Assembly: GCF_040706535.1 (NCBI RefSeq)
Contig: NZ_JAPDRJ010000003.1
Coordinates: 186,001 to 250,000, forward strand
Length of the DNA: 64,000 nucleotides
Source: Lentisalinibacter orientalis
Lineage (GTDB): Bacteria; Pseudomonadota; Gammaproteobacteria; Steroidobacterales; Woeseiaceae
Direction of reading: 5' to 3'
In this document: piece after piece, positions 30,130 to 38,669 of the stretch
Layout of the letters: the number at the start of each line of letters is the position of its first letter
How positions within the stretch are numbered: position 1 is the first letter of the stretch
Program-made: the position numbers and the translations under genes
Notes under the pieces: generated by a model
Seen by the model: the letters and a program-made list of their open reading frames with translations, nothing else
Database searches by the model: none
Told to the model about the DNA's origin: nothing

Positions 30130-32823
30130 ATGGCACGCCGCGGCGCCACCACGGCCGAGATCTCACCCCTGTTCGAACCCCGCTCGGTCGCCCTCATCGG
30201 GGCCAGCGAGCGGCCCGGCTCGCTCGGTACGGTAACCTACCGGAATCTGCTGGAAGGCGGTTTCGAGGGCCCCATCCACGCCGTGAATCCGGCCCACGAA
30301 TCGGTCCAGGGGCATGCCTGCGTGGCCAGCGTCCTGGACATCGAGGGCGACGTGGACCTGGCGGTCATCGTGACCCCCGCCGCCGCCGTGCCCGGCGTGC
30401 TGGAGGAATGCGGCCAGGCCGGCGTCCCGGTGGCGGTGATCCTCTCGGCCGGTTTCCGCGAGGCGGGCCCGGAGGGACGGCAGCTGGAGGCCGACGCGCT
30501 GGCCGCGGCGCGGCGCCACGGAATCCGCTTCATCGGCCCCAACTGTCTCGGCGTCCTGCGCCCCGATGCCGGGCTGAACGCGAGTTTCAGCCAGGTCATG
30601 GCCCGGGAGGGCCATATCGCGCTGGTCTCCCAGTCCGGGGCGCTGTGCACCGCCCTCCTCGACTGGGCCGGACCGCGCAATATCGGTTTCTCCTGCGTGG
30701 TCTCCAGCGGCACGGCGGCAGACGTGGATTTCGGCGAGATCCTCGACTACCTGGCGGTGGACCCGGCGACCCGCGCGATCATGCTCTACGTGGAGGGCAT
30801 CCACGACGCGCGCCGTTTCATGAGCGCCGTGCGTGCCGCTTCCCGGGCCAAGCCGGTGATCGTGATGAAAGCGGGACGCCACGCCGATGCCGGCCAGGCC
30901 GCCATCTCCCACACCGGCGCCATGGTCGGCTCCGACGACGTCTTCGATGCCGCGGTCAGCCGCGCCGGCGTGGTGCGGGTGCACAACTACGTGGATTTCT
31001 TCGCCGTGGCCGAGACCCTGCACTTCGGCGTGCGCACCCGCGGGCCGCGGCTCGCCATCATCACCAATGGTGGCGGCCCCGGCGTCATGGCGGCGGATTT
31101 CCTCGCCGACAAGCGCCTGCCCCTGGCGCAGCTGTCGGCAGAGACCCGGGAAAAGCTCGACGGCGCCCTCCCCCGCGCCTGGTCCGGCGGCAATCCGGTC
31201 GACGTGCTGGGCGACGCCGGTGCCGACCGCTACGCCAAGGCGCTCGAGTTCGTGCTGGAGGAAGACGGCTGCGACGGCGTGCTGGCCATCCTCGTCCCGC
31301 AGGCGATGACCCAGCCGGAACCCGTGGCCGAGGCAGTGGCGGACATCGTGACAAAGGCGAAGAAGCCCGTGCTGACCTGCTGGATGGGCGGGCGCTCGAT
31401 GGAGCCCAGCCGGGAGACTTTCCGCGCCCGCGGCATCGCCACCTACGCGACGCCCGAGGCGGCTGTCGAGGCGTTCTCGGCGGCCGCCGCCCACCGGGCC
31501 AACCAGGAGATGCTGCTGCAGGTGCCGGAGCCGCTCGGACGGCGGGAGACGCCGGACCGGGAGGGCGCGCGGCTGATCATCGACGCCGCCCTCGCCGAGG
31601 GCCGCCGGGTGCTGGATGTGATCGAATCGAAGGCCCTGCTGAGGACCTTCGGCATCCCGATACTCGAGAGCGTGCCCGCCGCGAGTGCGCGCGAGGCACT
31701 CACCCTGGGCGAGCAGCTCGGATTCCCGCTGGTGATGAAGATCCACTCGCCCGACATCTCGCACAAGTCGGACGTGGACGGGGTGCGGCTGGGTATCGCC
31801 AACGGCGCCGAGCTGGGCACCGCCTATCGGGAGCTCGTGCGCTCGGTAGGCGAGCGCATGCCCGATGCGCGCATCGGCGGCGTGCTGCTGGAGCGCATGT
31901 GGCGGCCCCGGAACGGCCGGGAGATCATGCTGGGCGTGATGAACGACCCGGTGTTCGGCCCCGCGATCACGGTGGGCCTGGGCGGGACGCTGGTGGAGGT
32001 GATCCGCGACCGGGCGGTGGGCCTGCCGCCGCTGAACCGCTTCCTGGTACGGCGCATGATCGAGGAGACCCGGGCGTCGCGCTACCTGGACGAGTTCCGC
32101 GGCAAGCCGCCGGCCAATCGGCGGGCACTGGAAGACGTGATCCTGCGCCTCTCGGACATGGTCTGCGAACTCCCCTGGATCGAGGAACTCGACATCAACC
32201 CGCTGGTGGTCAACGAGAACAAGGCCATCGCGCTCGATGCCCGGGTGGTATTGCGCGAGAGCCGCGCCTCCGCGCGGGAATACGGTCACATGGCCATCCA
32301 CCCCTACCCCAGCGGCCTGGTCGGGGAGCACGTGCTGCGCGACGGCACGCCGCTGGTGATCCGGCCCATCCGGCCGGAGGACGCGCGGCTGGAGCAGGCA
32401 TTCGTCAGCAGCCTGTCGGAGCGCTCGAAGTACCTGCGCTTCATGTACGCCATGAAAGAACTCACGCCGGCGATGCTCTCGCGTTTCACCCAGATCGACT
32501 ACGACCGGGAGATGGCGCTGATCGCGCTCGCCGACGTCGACGGCGCCGAGCGGCAGGTCGGCGTGGCCCGCTACGTGACCTACCTGGACGGCCGGGGCTG
32601 CGAGTTCTCCATCGTCGTCTCCGACGAGTGGCAGAACCGGGGCCTCGCCACCGAGCTCCTGCGGCGCCTGATCGATATCGCGCGGGAGCGGCGCCTGGAG
32701 GAGATGGACGGCGTGGTGCTGCGCGAGAACCGGGGCATGCTGGCGCTGGCGAAGGACCTCGGCTTCCGGCGCCGCACCTCGCCGGACGACCCGGAGATCG
32801 TGTACATTACCCTGTCGCTGTGA
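30130..32823 (+). CDS. ADP-forming acyl-CoA (acetyl-CoA) synthetase fused to GNAT acetyltransferase
   Basis: An 897-residue fusion. About 10-105 CoA-binding domain (SVALIGASERPGSLG), 150-300 succinyl-CoA-synthetase-like domain with IALVSQSGAL and the phospho-histidine loop ISHTGAMVGSDDVFDAA, 490-700 ATP-grasp domain (PLVMKIHSPDISHKSDVDGV), and 725-890 GNAT domain with QNRGLATELLRRL (acetyl-CoA loop). Either it interconverts acetyl-CoA and acetate with ATP, or, like enteric Pat/PatZ, it is mainly a protein lysine acetyltransferase. Those proteins are generally described as having a degenerate synthetase, whereas the loop histidine is kept here, so dual activity is possible. It lies behind ackA-xfp, fitting acetate metabolism. 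AAGGA precedes the ATG. Confidence 0.9.
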   Translation: MARRGATTAEISPLFEPRSVALIGASERPGSLGTVTYRNLLEGGFEGPIHAVNPAHESVQGHACVASVLDIEGDVDLAVIVTPAAAVPGVLEECGQAGVPVAVILSAGFREAGPEGRQLEADALAAARRHGIRFIGPNCLGVLRPDAGLNASFSQVMAREGHIALVSQSGALCTALLDWAGPRNIGFSCVVSSGTAADVDFGEILDYLAVDPATRAIMLYVEGIHDARRFMSAVRAASRAKPVIVMKAGRHADAGQAAISHTGAMVGSDDVFDAAVSRAGVVRVHNYVDFFAVAETLHFGVRTRGPRLAIITNGGGPGVMAADFLADKRLPLAQLSAETREKLDGALPRAWSGGNPVDVLGDAGADRYAKALEFVLEEDGCDGVLAILVPQAMTQPEPVAEAVADIVTKAKKPVLTCWMGGRSMEPSRETFRARGIATYATPEAAVEAFSAAAAHRANQEMLLQVPEPLGRRETPDREGARLIIDAALAEGRRVLDVIESKALLRTFGIPILESVPAASAREALTLGEQLGFPLVMKIHSPDISHKSDVDGVRLGIANGAELGTAYRELVRSVGERMPDARIGGVLLERMWRPRNGREIMLGVMNDPVFGPAITVGLGGTLVEVIRDRAVGLPPLNRFLVRRMIEETRASRYLDEFRGKPPANRRALEDVILRLSDMVCELPWIEELDINPLVVNENKAIALDARVVLRESRASAREYGHMAIHPYPSGLVGEHVLRDGTPLVIRPIRPEDARLEQAFVSSLSERSKYLRFMYAMKELTPAMLSRFTQIDYDREMALIALADVDGAERQVGVARYVTYLDGRGCEFSIVVSDEWQNRGLATELLRRLIDIARERRLEEMDGVVLRENRGMLALAKDLGFRRRTSPDDPEIVYITLSL

Positions 32824-32854
32824 GCGGGGACCGCGGCGCCGTGGCCCGCTGACG

Positions 32855-33562
32855 CTAGTCGTCGACTCGCGTCAGTCCTTCCCGGATGGCGTAGCGGGTC
32901 AGCTCCACCACGTTGTGCAGGTCCAGCTTGCGCATGATGTTGCGCCGATGGGTCTCCACGGTATTGGGCGCGATGTGCAGCTTCCCGGCGATTTCCGCCG
33001 ACGTGAGACCCTCCGCCAGCAGCTGCAGCACCTCGCGTTCCCGGTCGCCGAGGACATCCCAGGCCGAGCCCCTCGGCGCCTCCGTATCCTGGATGATCTC
33101 GGCCGCCTTGCCCGCGGCGCCGGGGCAGAGATAGGTGGAGCCGCGGCTCACGGCGTCCATCGCCCGGCGCAGCTCCGTATAGGCGTTCTCCTTGAGCACG
33201 TAGCCCGATGCCCCGGCCCGGAGCATCTCGGCCATCAGGCGGCTGTCGTTATGGCTGGACAGGGCGATCACACGCACGCTCGCATGCCGCTCCCGGAGGC
33301 GCCGCGTGGCCTCCACGCCGTTCAGATCCTCCATGGCGACGTCCATGACGACGATGTCCGGCACCGCCTCAAGACACAACTCCAGCACTTCGAGCCCGCT
33401 GCACGCCTCGCCGGTGATCTCGATGCCGTCTTCCCGCGTCAGTATCGAGCGGAGACCCTCCCGCATCAGCGCATGGTCGTCCGCGATCAGGACCTTGATG
33501 CCCAATCCCTCGTCCCTCGCTGCCAAACGTATGAGTATCCCCCACCCGCGGGCGGAATACAT
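32855..33562 (-). CDS. LuxR/NarL-family response regulator
   Basis: Two-component transcriptional regulator. Receiver domain from IKVLIADDHALMREGL (acidic pair DD) with the phospho-acceptor aspartate in DIVVMDVAM and the lysine in GYVLKE; C-terminal LuxR-type helix-turn-helix LTSAEIAGKLHIAPNTVETHRRNIMRKL. ATG at 33562 (235 residues) has AAGGTGAGG upstream; a TTG at 33505 (216 residues) would start right at the receiver domain and is a real alternative. No histidine kinase is adjacent. Divergent from the sigma-54-type regulator gene, with an FNR-like box between them. Confidence 0.9.
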   Translation of the reverse strand: MYSARGWGILIRLAARDEGLGIKVLIADDHALMREGLRSILTREDGIEITGEACSGLEVLELCLEAVPDIVVMDVAMEDLNGVEATRRLRERHASVRVIALSSHNDSRLMAEMLRAGASGYVLKENAYTELRRAMDAVSRGSTYLCPGAAGKAAEIIQDTEAPRGSAWDVLGDREREVLQLLAEGLTSAEIAGKLHIAPNTVETHRRNIMRKLDLHNVVELTRYAIREGLTRVDD

Positions 33563-33608
33563 CCGAGGATACCCTCACCTTCCGGGCGCTCGTGAGCGGG
33601 CCGCGCGC

Positions 33609-33622
33609 TTGACAAATCGCAA
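33609..33622 (+). promoter_or_regulatory. FNR-like box 1 (TTGAC-AAAT-CGCAA)
   Basis: A 14-bp TTGA-N6-GCAA element followed by TG. It lies between the divergent LuxR-type and sigma-54-type regulator genes. It shares 12 of 16 positions with the two other copies at 36271 and 38670. Confidence 0.6.
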
Positions 33623-33711
33623 TGCCCGCCGGTGCGCGTCATGACAGGTTCGCAGGCATAGCCGCGTGGCAGCGCGGCATTCACTGGGCACCATTGATGG
33701 GAAAGGGGATC

Positions 33712-35202
33712 ATGAATCGATCGAATCGATCGCGCCGCAGCGATGACGCTCGCCGCAACGGCAACGTAACGTCGGCCGTGGAAGATCTCGCGGCGGCCGA
33801 GCTTCCTGCGAACGAGAGCGATGCCGGGGTTCCCTCCCGCGGCTTGAAGCGGCCGCGCGCGCTGATCGTCGACGACGACAAGGACCACAGCGGTGCGCTG
33901 CAGGAAGTGCTGGCCCGCGAGGGTTTCGATGCAGAGCGTTGCCACTCCTGTGCCGACGCCGCCGGCGAACTGACCGGCCCTTCGCCGCAGGTGGCATTCC
34001 TGGCGCTGGACATCGGTGACGGCGACGTACTCGAGCTGCTCGATCTGCCCGGCCTGGAGGCCTGCGACGAGATCGTGCTGATGCACGAGCAGGACCGGCC
34101 CCGTCGTATCCGCGCAGGCATGTCCCGCGGCGCCGGCTACTTCCTCGCCAAGCCGTTCGACGAGGCGTTCCTGACCGATCTGCTGCGGCAGATGGTCGAC
34201 TGGCCCCGGCGCGAGCGCCGCCAGGCGGCGAAGGCCGTCGCCGTTCCCCCGCTCGACCAGTTCGGGGACCTGCGCGGCAGCTCCGGGATCATGCGCGAGC
34301 TGTTCTGCCTGCTGCGCAAGGTGGCCGCGGTCGAAACCTCGGTACTCGTAACCGGAGAGAGTGGCACGGGGAAAGACCTGGCCGCACGCACGATCCACCG
34401 CTTCAGCGACCGGGCGGATGGGCCATTCGTCGCCAAGAACTGCGCGGCGATACCGCCCGAACTCTGCGAGAGCGAGCTGTTCGGGCACGAGAAGGGCAGC
34501 TTCAGCGGCGCCAGCCATTGTCACCACGGGCTGTTCGAGCAGGCCCACGGCGGCACGCTCTTCCTGGACGAGATCACCGAGATGCAGCCCGAACATCAGG
34601 TGAAGCTGCTCCGGGTGCTCGAGAGCGCGACCTTGCGCCGCGTGGGCGGCGAGAGAGACCTGAGCGCCGACGTGCGGATCATCGCCGCCAGCAACCGGGA
34701 GCCGGACGAGGCAATCGCCGACGGCAGGCTGCGCGAGGATCTCTACTACCGGATCGCCCGCTTCCCCATCGCCATGCCGCCGCTGCGAGAGCGTGGAGAA
34801 GACGTCGAGGGGCTGGCGCGCTACTTCCTGCAGCGGCTGAACGAGCGCGAGGGTTGCTCGAAGACCCTCGGCCGCGATGCGCTCGGCACCCTCGCCGACT
34901 ACCCCTTCCCGGGCAATGTTCGCGAGCTGCAGAGCCTGGTCGAGCGCGCCTTCCTGCTCTCCCCCGGCGAGATACGGGCCTGCCATCTGCCGCCCCTGAC
35001 GGGCGAGCCGGCGGTGGCGGGGAACCACATCCGGGTGCGGGTCGGCTCGTCGGTGCAGGAGGCCGAGAAAGCCCTGATCCTGGCGACGCTGCAGAGCCAC
35101 GGGAACGACAAGAGCGCCGCCGCGGAGACGCTCGGCATCAGCCTGCGTACCCTCTACAATCGTCTCAACAGCTACGCCGAGGAAGGCAACCGGGCGAGCT
35201 GA
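33712..35202 (+). CDS. NtrC-family sigma-54-type response regulator with variant GAFTGA loop
   Basis: A 496-residue regulator. About 43-160 receiver-like domain (RALIVDDDKDHSG; LALDIGD with the putative acceptor aspartate; YFLAKPFD with the conserved lysine); about 185-415 AAA+ domain with Walker A GESGTGKD, Walker B GGTLFLDEITEM and arginine finger region; C-terminal Fis-type helix-turn-helix with AAETLGISLRTLYNRLN. The sigma-54 contact loop, normally GAFTGA, reads GSFSGA, which may weaken or alter sigma-54 coupling. ATG 33712 preceded by AAAGGGG; a longer frame from 33622 is less likely. FNR-like box 1 lies upstream. No kinase adjacent. Confidence 0.9.
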   Translation: MNRSNRSRRSDDARRNGNVTSAVEDLAAAELPANESDAGVPSRGLKRPRALIVDDDKDHSGALQEVLAREGFDAERCHSCADAAGELTGPSPQVAFLALDIGDGDVLELLDLPGLEACDEIVLMHEQDRPRRIRAGMSRGAGYFLAKPFDEAFLTDLLRQMVDWPRRERRQAAKAVAVPPLDQFGDLRGSSGIMRELFCLLRKVAAVETSVLVTGESGTGKDLAARTIHRFSDRADGPFVAKNCAAIPPELCESELFGHEKGSFSGASHCHHGLFEQAHGGTLFLDEITEMQPEHQVKLLRVLESATLRRVGGERDLSADVRIIAASNREPDEAIADGRLREDLYYRIARFPIAMPPLRERGEDVEGLARYFLQRLNEREGCSKTLGRDALGTLADYPFPGNVRELQSLVERAFLLSPGEIRACHLPPLTGEPAVAGNHIRVRVGSSVQEAEKALILATLQSHGNDKSAAAETLGISLRTLYNRLNSYAEEGNRAS

Positions 35203-35217
35203 CGCGTTTGCAGGTCC

Positions 35218-36138
35218 TCAGCCAAGCCGGGCGGCCAGTAATTCGGCTACGGCCGCGGCCGCGGGCGCGCTCAGCCTCTCGCCGTGGCAGGCGGCACAGG
35301 GACCGCCGCCCGGCACCGGCCGCCCCTCGGCCGCGTAGCCCACGGCCTGGAACGTCCAGTGGCCGCGCAGGTTCTTCAGCTGCCCGATGTGACAGCCTCT
35401 CGCATCGAACACGGCGTGCAGATCCTGACGGAGTTCCAGTAACTCCGGGCGCCGCGGCTCCGCGATGCCCTCGACCGCCTCGAAACGGAAACGCGCGACG
35501 CCGGGCCCGTCCGGGGCGAACAACGTGGTCAGCGGCGCGAAGCTGCGGCGGTGGTGCGGGGTCGGGCCCTGGCGCAGCAGGCCGAGGTAATGCTGGTCCG
35601 TGCCGTAACCCACGTTGGTCTCCCAGCCGTAGCCGGGGCACTCGGCCGCGAGTTCGCGCATCAGGCGGTCGCGGGCGACCTTTGCGATCACCGAGGCCGC
35701 GGCCACCGTCAGCGAACGCCGGTCGCCCTTGACGACGGTCCTGACCGTGCAGTCGAGCCGCGGTGCCGCCCGTCCGTCGACGATGGCCGCGTCCGGCGGC
35801 AGGCCCAGCGCTGCAACCGCCCGCTGCATGGCGAGAAGGTTCGCATGGTAGATGTTGAGGCGGTCGATCTCCTCGACGCTGGCCATGCCTACCGCAGCGT
35901 CACCCAGGCCGAGGATGATGTCCCGAAAGCGTTCCCGTTCGTAGGCGGTGAGGAGCTTGGAATCGGTCAGCCCGCGCAGCCGGCGCGGCTTGGCGCCGGG
36001 GGGCAGGACGACGGCGGCGGCGACCACCGGACCGGCGATGGGCGCGTAGCCCGCCTCGTCGATACCGCAGACACGGCCCTCGAACTCACGCTCGATATTC
36101 AGTGTCGGCCATTTCGGGAGGGGCGTGCGGGCAGGCAT
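35218..36138 (-). CDS. rnhB: RNase HII-like protein with altered GRG motif and C-terminal extension
   Basis: RNase HII removes RNA from RNA/DNA hybrids and single ribonucleotides from DNA. The catalytic D/E pair is in CGIDEAG, the third aspartate in AIVDGRA, the fourth in VARDRLM, so the DEDD set is complete. Two oddities: the GRG motif that recognises the RNA-DNA junction (DEAGRGPLAGPV in the family) reads DEAGYAPIAGPV, and about 85 extra C-terminal residues follow the normal domain, containing LKNLRGHWTF and a PCAACHGERL motif with a Cys-x2-Cys-like pair. 306 residues against about 200 for typical RNase HII. Convergent with the regulator gene, 15 bases apart. Confidence 0.82.
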   Translation of the reverse strand: MPARTPLPKWPTLNIEREFEGRVCGIDEAGYAPIAGPVVAAAVVLPPGAKPRRLRGLTDSKLLTAYERERFRDIILGLGDAAVGMASVEEIDRLNIYHANLLAMQRAVAALGLPPDAAIVDGRAAPRLDCTVRTVVKGDRRSLTVAAASVIAKVARDRLMRELAAECPGYGWETNVGYGTDQHYLGLLRQGPTPHHRRSFAPLTTLFAPDGPGVARFRFEAVEGIAEPRRPELLELRQDLHAVFDARGCHIGQLKNLRGHWTFQAVGYAAEGRPVPGGGPCAACHGERLSAPAAAAVAELLAARLG

Positions 36139-36270
36139 TCTGCCGGGAGGTTAACCGAATCCACGGGGACTGTCTCGCTCCAGCCTCCGCGCAGCATCGG
36201 CCCTTCACTCCGGCTCTCGCGCCCCTTGCGGATACCCCGTCGCCCCCTTCGGTGCGGAACCTGACCAGTA

Positions 36271-36284
36271 TTGACGAAGCGCAA
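36271..36284 (+). promoter_or_regulatory. FNR-like box 2 (TTGAC-GAAG-CGCAA)
   Basis: Same element as at 33609, again followed by TG. It lies in the 269-base region between rnhB (minus strand) and the double-HAD gene (plus strand), 124 bases ahead of the latter's start. Apart from this box I see nothing else in that intergenic region. Confidence 0.6.
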
Positions 36285-36407
36285 TGCGGCCCTCCGGCGC
36301 GGCTCCGACACTTACTTGTGAAGCAAATCGGCGCGGCACGCCACCGCCATGCCGGGAGGTCCGGCGCTGCCCCCTGCGCCTGCCGTGAGAAACGGAAGGA
36401 GGGAGAC

Positions 36408-37739
36408 TTGGAGCCCCGCACGGCCGAAAGCGGCGCATCACTGCGGACGGCCGGCTTCGCTGCAGTGATATTCGATCTGGATGCCGTATTGACCGGCGCC
36501 CGGATGCTCCATGCGTGGGCGTGGAAGAACGCCTTCGACCGGTTGTTTCACGTGACCGGGTCGGAGCACGGGCGTCCGTTCTCCATCGAGAGCGAATACG
36601 CCGCCTGCTGCCACGGCCGGCCGCGCCTGGACGCCGCGGCCGCGGTCCTCGCGGCGCGCGGCATCCGCCTGCCCCCGGGCACGCCGGACGACCTTCCGGG
36701 TACCGGAAGCATCCACGCGCTGGCAACACTGAAACACGACATCTTCCTCTCGCTGCTTGAGGCCCGGGGCATCGAGCAGGCGGGCTCCGCGCTGGGTCTC
36801 GTGGCGGAGTTCCGCCGGCGGGGACTGCGCACTGCCGTGGTGTCGGCGAGCAGGAACTGCATAGCGGTGCTGGCGGCAGCCGGGGCGCTGGAACTGTTCG
36901 ACGCGAAGCTGGACGGAGGGGATGCGGCGCGGGGCTCCCTGTCGCCGAAGCCGGCGCCGGACTTCCTGATCGCCATGGCCCGTGAACTGGATGTTCCGGC
37001 CCGGCGATGCATCGCGGTGGAAGACTCCGCGGCCGGGATCAGGGCGGCCCGCAAGGCCGGGTGCGGCCGGGTGATCGCGCTCAACCGGGGCCGGCAGGAG
37101 CGAGCTGAAGCGCTGTCGCATCTGGGTGCCGACACCGTCCTCGATGACCGCTGGCTGCACGAACTCGAAATTGCAGCTGCAGCGCCGCTCGATCGTCCGG
37201 CACTGGAGGCGCTGGAAGCGCGTCTCGGAGACGCCGTCCCGGCCTTCTTCGTCGACTACGAGGGCACGCTGGCCTCGCAAGCGGGACTTCGGGCCGAGGA
37301 TCCGCTGACCGGACTGCTGAAGCGGCTCCTCGCGCGGCTGGCCCGACGTTATCCGACGGCGGTGATCAGCGAATGCAATCTGGAGAACCTGCGCGGCGAG
37401 CTCGACGTGCCCGGCATCGTCTATGCCGCGAGTGACGGCCGGGAGGTGGAGTTGCCGGAGGGTCGACGCGTGCACCGGGCGGAGTCTGCGGCGGGTACGG
37501 CCTGGGACCGGGGCGAAGCGTTGCAGCGGCTGCTCGAAATACTGGGGGTGGCCGGGGACAGGTCCGTGGTCCCGGTCTACCTGGGAGACGACGTTCGGGA
37601 CGAGGACGCGTTCGCAGCCATCGACGAGCGCGGTATCGGAATCTCGGTCGGACGCTCCCCGGAATCCACCATCGCTCCCTTCACACTGCCGGATCGGGAA
37701 GCAGTGTGCCGGTTACTGGCGTGGTTCAGCCGGCAATAA
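36408..37739 (+). CDS. Double HAD-family protein: beta-phosphoglucomutase-like domain fused to trehalose-phosphatase-like domain
   Basis: A 443-residue fusion. About 15-240 is a HAD-IA domain of the beta-phosphoglucomutase type: motif I VIFDLDAVLTG, motif II in TAVVSAS, motif III lysine in SPKPAPDF, motif IV in VEDSAAGIRAA. About 255-440 is a trehalose-6-phosphate-phosphatase-like HAD domain with VDYEGTLAS and VYLGDDVRDEDAF. In the second domain the general-acid aspartate of motif I (DxD) is a glutamate. TTG start at 36408 chosen for the GGAGGGAG directly ahead; the frame upstream is not family-like. A role in trehalose or glucosyl-phosphate metabolism is inferred; no trehalose synthase is near. 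Confidence 0.82.
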   Translation: MEPRTAESGASLRTAGFAAVIFDLDAVLTGARMLHAWAWKNAFDRLFHVTGSEHGRPFSIESEYAACCHGRPRLDAAAAVLAARGIRLPPGTPDDLPGTGSIHALATLKHDIFLSLLEARGIEQAGSALGLVAEFRRRGLRTAVVSASRNCIAVLAAAGALELFDAKLDGGDAARGSLSPKPAPDFLIAMARELDVPARRCIAVEDSAAGIRAARKAGCGRVIALNRGRQERAEALSHLGADTVLDDRWLHELEIAAAAPLDRPALEALEARLGDAVPAFFVDYEGTLASQAGLRAEDPLTGLLKRLLARLARRYPTAVISECNLENLRGELDVPGIVYAASDGREVELPEGRRVHRAESAAGTAWDRGEALQRLLEILGVAGDRSVVPVYLGDDVRDEDAFAAIDERGIGISVGRSPESTIAPFTLPDREAVCRLLAWFSRQ

Positions 37740-37751
37740 GCCGGCGCGAGA

Positions 37752-38474
37752 TCAATCCCGAGCGAGCGAACGCAGTTTCTCCCGGTCGCAGCACAAGTGT
37801 TCGCCCTGCTCCGACGGCACCGGCTGCAGGACGCCGTCCCTCTTCAGCTCCGCGACGACACGGCTGACGCTCTCGGGCGTCACCCCGAGTGCCTCGCCCA
37901 TGTCCTGGCAGGTGAGGAGTTCCACCTCGCCGTCCGGCAGGCCGTCCTCCACGCTCTCCAGATACAGGATCAGCCGTGCTACACGGCTTCTGATGCGGCC
38001 GGTGGAGAACTCGGTGATCCACACATCCGCCTGGCGGATGTGCCCGTGCAGCGACTCCAGCAGATCGATGTAGCGGTGCGGCCGTTCGTCACGCAGACGG
38101 CGCAGGTGGCTGGACGGCCAGCATTGAGCGTCCACGTGACCCAGTGTGACGGCGCTGTGGGGAGAGACGGCTTCGTTCCCGTCCATGACCGGCATGCCCA
38201 GAACGGAGCCGGGCCCGTAAAGGCCCACGATACGCGCGCGCCCGTTCGGCAGGTGCCGGACGAGCTTCACGAGACCGTCGTGAATGACGTACACGCTCGA
38301 GGCCCTGCTGCCCTGTCGGAGCAACGTGGTCTCAGGCCCGAAATGCCGGTCGGAGGACACCGAGACGGGACCGCCGTTGGGTCCCGCGGTCGGATCCGCG
38401 TACCCCGAGTCCTTCAGCAAGCGGTTCTCGGGGATCCTCTCCGTCGTATCGATGGTCTGCGTCATCCCGGACAT
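37752..38474 (-). CDS. Crp/Fnr-family transcriptional regulator
   Basis: A 240-residue regulator: N-terminal cNMP-type barrel (about 30-145, with VYVIHDGLVKLVRHLPNGR and LYGPGSVLGMPV), dimerisation helix, and a winged helix-turn-helix with MGEALGVTPESVSRVVAEL. The recognition helix has the FNR-type ESVSR pattern, which predicts binding to TTGA half-sites. The N-terminal cysteine cluster of FNR is absent, so it is not an oxygen-sensing [4Fe-4S] FNR; it resembles DNR/FixK-like members. Start set at ATG 38474; the frame upstream to 38588 is not family-like. An FNR-like box lies about 200 bases upstream, shared with a divergent small gene. Confidence 0.9.
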   Translation of the reverse strand: MSGMTQTIDTTERIPENRLLKDSGYADPTAGPNGGPVSVSSDRHFGPETTLLRQGSRASSVYVIHDGLVKLVRHLPNGRARIVGLYGPGSVLGMPVMDGNEAVSPHSAVTLGHVDAQCWPSSHLRRLRDERPHRYIDLLESLHGHIRQADVWITEFSTGRIRSRVARLILYLESVEDGLPDGEVELLTCQDMGEALGVTPESVSRVVAELKRDGVLQPVPSEQGEHLCCDREKLRSLARD

Positions 38475-38669
38475 TATCCAGCGTCCCCTTTGCAGCGATT
38501 CATCCTGATTCCGGCGACAGTCGATCCCCTCGCGGGAGATGTCTCCTGTCTCCGTATTCAGTGTGGCGGCAGACAGTGCTGCCACCAATACCGGAATCGG
38601 GGTATAGGCGTGTCGGGAAACGGTGACTGAGGCCGACGGCTGCGTCGCGCCGGCTGCCGGGCGGGCGCA

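Noticed and set aside
29717..30130. Plus-strand frame of 137 codons before the acyl-CoA synthetase gene
   Set aside because: No ribosome binding site, Pro/Arg/Gly-rich composition, and it overlaps the better-supported minus-strand small gene.
30163..32331. Long open frame on the minus strand opposite the acyl-CoA synthetase gene
   Set aside because: High-GC codon use opens the antisense frame; the product is His/Gly/Arg-rich with no family pattern. The same holds for 551-1678 (+), 1678-3855 (+), 4709-6223 (-), 17247-18983 (+) and others.
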